A DNA stretch of 8,579 nt from an uncultured Bacteroidaceae bacterium (GTDB lineage: Bacteria > Bacteroidota > Bacteroidia > Bacteroidales > Bacteroidaceae). Positions 6,051-8,579 of the stretch are shown one piece after another; positions within the stretch are counted from its first letter, which is position 1, and the number at the start of each line of letters is the position of its first letter. Made by a program: the position numbers and the translations under genes. The stretch covers positions 1 to 8,579 of the forward strand of contig CAKRMO010000035.1 of the NCBI GenBank assembly GCA_934364765.1. Reading direction: 5' to 3'. The notes under the pieces were generated by a model. It worked only from the letters and a program-made list of their open reading frames with translations, had not been told where the DNA came from and made no database searches.

Positions 6051-6074
6051 GTCGCAACAAAAAAATGAATTAAT

Positions 6075-8579
6075 CTAGATTTCCGCCACTTCCACCGCCT
6101 TTTCCACAGCGGCGTTCAAGCCGTCAAGGTTGTGGCCGCCGGCAGTCGCGAAATGGGGCGCTCCGCCTCCGCCGCCCTGTATCAGCTTTGCAGCCTCGCG
6201 CACAATCTGGCCGGCGTTGAGGCCGTGGCCCTTCACAAGGTTCTTGCTTATCATTAGGGTGAGCATGGGCTTGTCGTTTGCCGTTGTGCCGAGTATGCAG
6301 AAAAGGTTCTCGGGCACGGCCGCCGAAATCTTGAAGGCAAGATCCTTCGCCGCCTCGGGCGTGATGGGCAGCACGCTCTTGACAACGGTTATCCCGCCAC
6401 GGCTTTCGGCGCGCTTCAGCAGGGAGTCTTTCAAATCCTCCACCTGCTTCTGCACAAAACTGTCTATGCGCTTGTGCAAATCGCTGTTCTCCTCCACCGT
6501 CTTCTTTATCACTGCGGTAAGGTCTTTGGCGTTGTTGAAAAGCATCTTCAGCCCGTTGAGCAAATCCTCCTCCTTGTACATCAGTTCCTCGGCGGCAGCC
6601 CCCGTGATAGCCTCAATGCGCCTCACGCCTGCGGCAACCGAACTTTCGGATATTATATGGAAAAGCCCTATGCGCCCCGTGCTTTTTGCATGACAGCCGC
6701 CGCAGAACTCAACGCTCCTGCCGAATTTCACAACCCTCACCTTGTCGCCGTATTTCTCGCCGAAGAGGGCTATCGCACCAAGCTTCTTAGCCTCCTCAAT
6801 GGGCGTGTCGCGGTATTCCTCAAGCGGAATGTCCTCGCGCACCGCCGCGTTCACCATTTTCTCAACCTTGCGCAATTCCTCGGGCGTTACCTTCTGGAAA
6901 TGCGAGAAGTCGAAACGCAGGTAGTCGGGCGTTACGAGCGAGCCTTTCTGTTCCACGTGGCTTCCGAGCACTGTACGCAAGGCAAAGTCGAGCAGGTGGG
7001 TGGCGGTGTGGTTTGCCTCGCTGCCCCTGCGCCATTCCTTGTCAACCACAGCCCTGAACGCAGCCTCCGGATGCTCCGGGAGTTTTGCCGCGATGTGCAG
7101 GGCGAGGTTGTTCTCGCGCTTGGTGTCGATTATGTCTATTGTCTCAAACTCGCTCACAAGCTTCCCGTGGTCGCCCACCTGTCCGCCCATTTCGGCGTAG
7201 AAAGGCGTTGTGTCGAGCACTATCTCGTAATGTTTCTTTTTCTTCTGCTCCACGGCGCGGTAGCGCGTTATGCGGCATTCGCTCTCGGTTGTGTCCCAGC
7301 CGACGAACCTCTCTTCGCCGCCGCCCACGGTTACCCAGTCGCCAAGCTCCACCTGCGCGGCGTTTCGCGCACGCTCCTTCTGCTTCTGCATTTCCTCGGC
7401 AAAACCTTTCTCGTCAACGGTCATCCCATTCTCGGAGCAGATAAGTTCAGTAAGGTCGAGCGGAAAGCCGAAAGTGTCGAAAAGCGTGAAAGCCTTAACG
7501 CCCTCCACCTGTGTCTTGCCGGCGTCCCGGGTTTCTGCGATGATGTTGTCAAGAAGGTTGATGCCCGTTGACAGGGTGCGAAGGAAGGAATCCTCCTCCT
7601 CCTTGATGACGCGCCCAACAAGCACTTTCTGCGCACGGAGCTCGGGATAGGAGTCCCCCATTTCGTCAACGAGCGTGGGCAGGAGCTTGTAGATGAACGC
7701 CTCCTTTTGCCCGAGGAAAGTGTAGGCGTATCTCACGGCGCGGCGCAGTATGCGGCGAATCACATATCCCGCCTTTGCGTTGTCGGGCAGCTGTCCGTCG
7801 GCTATGGAAAAGGCTATGGCGCGTATGTGGTCGGCAACGACGCGCATTGCAACGTCAACCTTTTCGTCCGCGCCGTATTCCTTGCCGCAAAGCTCGGATA
7901 TCCTTTTTATAATAGGCTGGAAAATGTCCGTGTCGTAGTTTGAGTTCTTGCCCTGAAGCACGCGGCAAAGACGCTCAAAGCCCATGCCGGTGTCTATAAC
8001 CTTTGCGGGAAGCGGCTCAAGCGAGCCGTCGGCCTTGCGGTTATACTGCATGAACACAAGGTTCCATATCTCAATCACAAGCGGATTGTCCTTGTTCACA
8101 AGCGAAGCCCCGCTGACTTTCCTCTTCTCCTCCTCGGGGCGCAGGTCTATGTGTATCTCCGAGCAAGGCCCGCAAGGGCCCGTGTCGCCCATTTCCCAGA
8201 AATTGTCATGCTTGTTGCCGTTTATTATATGGTCCTCGGGGAAAAACTCGCTCCAGTATCCGGCAGCCTCGTTGTCGCGCTCCAGCCCCTCGGACGGCGC
8301 ACCCTCGAAAACCGTAACATACAAATCCTTCTTGTCTATCCTCAAAACGTCAACAAGGTATTCGTATGCCCAGCCGATTGCCTCTTTCTTGAAATAGTCG
8401 CCAAAGCTCCAGTTTCCCAGCATCTCGAACATGGTGTGGTGGTAAGTGTCGTGCCCCACCTCCTCAAGGTCGTTGTGCTTGCCGCTTACGCGCAGGCATT
8501 TCTGCGAGTCGGTGCAGCGGCGGCTTTTGGGCTTTGCGTTGCCCAGGATTATGTCCTTAAACTGGTTCATGCCCGCGTT
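6075..8579 (-). CDS. alaS: Alanine--tRNA ligase AlaRS (N-terminus beyond window)
   Basis: AlaRS charges tRNA-Ala with alanine and hydrolyses mischarged Ser- and Gly-tRNA-Ala. The visible 834 residues end at TAG (6077 to 6075). The frame remains open to the right edge, where AACGCGGGCATG encodes NAGM of the conserved [13 protein letters not shown] motif; the Met at 8570 is therefore internal, and roughly 40 residues are missing. Counting from that Met, the class II catalytic core includes [16 protein letters not shown] (24-39), [17 protein letters not shown] (44-60) and DTGMGFERL (193-201). The editing domain has the zinc motif HTATH (521-525) with Cys623 and His627 in CGGCH. The C-terminal C-Ala domain has a glycine-rich GGGGGAPH segment (799-806) and AGGHN (810-814), after a charged, probably coiled-coil stretch (about 680-722). 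All key residues look intact. An intrinsic terminator follows. Confidence 0.98.
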   Translation of the reverse strand, partial: NAGMNQFKDIILGNAKPKSRRCTDSQKCLRVSGKHNDLEEVGHDTYHHTMFEMLGNWSFGDYFKKEAIGWAYEYLVDVLRIDKKDLYVTVFEGAPSEGLERDNEAAGYWSEFFPEDHIINGNKHDNFWEMGDTGPCGPCSEIHIDLRPEEEKRKVSGASLVNKDNPLVIEIWNLVFMQYNRKADGSLEPLPAKVIDTGMGFERLCRVLQGKNSNYDTDIFQPIIKRISELCGKEYGADEKVDVAMRVVADHIRAIAFSIADGQLPDNAKAGYVIRRILRRAVRYAYTFLGQKEAFIYKLLPTLVDEMGDSYPELRAQKVLVGRVIKEEEDSFLRTLSTGINLLDNIIAETRDAGKTQVEGVKAFTLFDTFGFPLDLTELICSENGMTVDEKGFAEEMQKQKERARNAAQVELGDWVTVGGGEERFVGWDTTESECRITRYRAVEQKKKKHYEIVLDTTPFYAEMGGQVGDHGKLVSEFETIDIIDTKRENNLALHIAAKLPEHPEAAFRAVVDKEWRRGSEANHTATHLLDFALRTVLGSHVEQKGSLVTPDYLRFDFSHFQKVTPEELRKVEKMVNAAVREDIPLEEYRDTPIEEAKKLGAIALFGEKYGDKVRVVKFGRSVEFCGGCHAKSTGRIGLFHIISESSVAAGVRRIEAITGAAAEELMYKEEDLLNGLKMLFNNAKDLTAVIKKTVEENSDLHKRIDSFVQKQVEDLKDSLLKRAESRGGITVVKSVLPITPEAAKDLAFKISAAVPENLFCILGTTANDKPMLTLMISKNLVKGHGLNAGQIVREAAKLIQGGGGGAPHFATAGGHNLDGLNAAVEKAVEVAEI

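Larger units (their letters stand above)
5755..6074. other. Intergenic region between convergent purF-like and alaS genes
   Basis: This 320-base gap has no credible gene. It holds 21-base tandem repeats with two inverted repeats (5788-5867), a short GC-rich hairpin (5949-5974) and the alaS terminator (6008-6050). Plus-strand frames that stay open here run straight through these hairpins, and no recognisable protein is encoded. Positions 5868-5948 show nothing I can name. Confidence 0.7.

Noticed and set aside
5843..6073. Small plus-strand frame of 76 codons between the purF-like gene and alaS
   Set aside because: It starts inside a terminator hairpin, runs through the alaS terminator poly-A tract and has no ribosome site or recognisable sequence.
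8568..8570. ATG at 8570 as the true start of alaS
   Set aside because: The frame continues upstream to the window edge and encodes NAG before this Met, the conserved internal NAGMNQF motif of AlaRS.

Overview
This window looks like ordinary chromosome from a member of the Bacteroidales (Bacteroidota) with fairly high GC. The main reasons are the single-gene LpxC-FabZ fusion, the Bacteroidota-type promoter signals (TTTG and TAnnTTTG), the near absence of Shine-Dalgarno sequences, and the small 'MGGFFG' PurF-type protein typical of this group. The genus cannot be settled by eye. No rRNA, tRNA, CRISPR array, insertion sequence or phage gene was seen.

Positions 1-4128 hold a tightly packed minus-strand cluster, read lpxD -> lpxC-fabZ -> lpxA -> a conserved acidic protein of unknown function -> miaA (cut by the left edge). 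Gaps are 6, 30, 30 and about 10 bases, so this is probably one operon. LpxA, LpxC and LpxD carry out the first three committed steps of lipid A synthesis. The fused FabZ domain draws on the same 3-hydroxyacyl-ACP pool for fatty acid elongation. MiaA is a tRNA modification enzyme. The operon starts from a very good Bacteroidota promoter at 4190-4221, followed by a leader of about 58 bases with two possible hairpins.

Positions 4129-4344 are a divergent control region between lpxD and the plus-strand purF-like gene (4345-5754). That gene encodes a 469-residue protein with a full PRPP-binding loop and four cysteines that align with the iron-sulfur ligands of Bacillus-type PurF. It has lost the N-terminal cysteine nucleophile and the other glutamine-site residues. 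It is the most interesting item in the window.

Positions 5755-6074 separate the convergent purF-like and alaS genes. They contain a 21-base tandem repeat that folds into two perfect inverted repeats, a possible weak terminator, and a textbook intrinsic terminator for alaS. Positions 6075-8579 hold alaS on the minus strand, complete at its C-terminus but missing roughly the first 40 residues beyond the right edge.

The gene content is housekeeping. I found no evidence for a new multi-gene system; the points of interest are the altered PurF paralog, the uncharacterised lpxA-miaA neighbour, and the repeat structures in the two intergenic regions.
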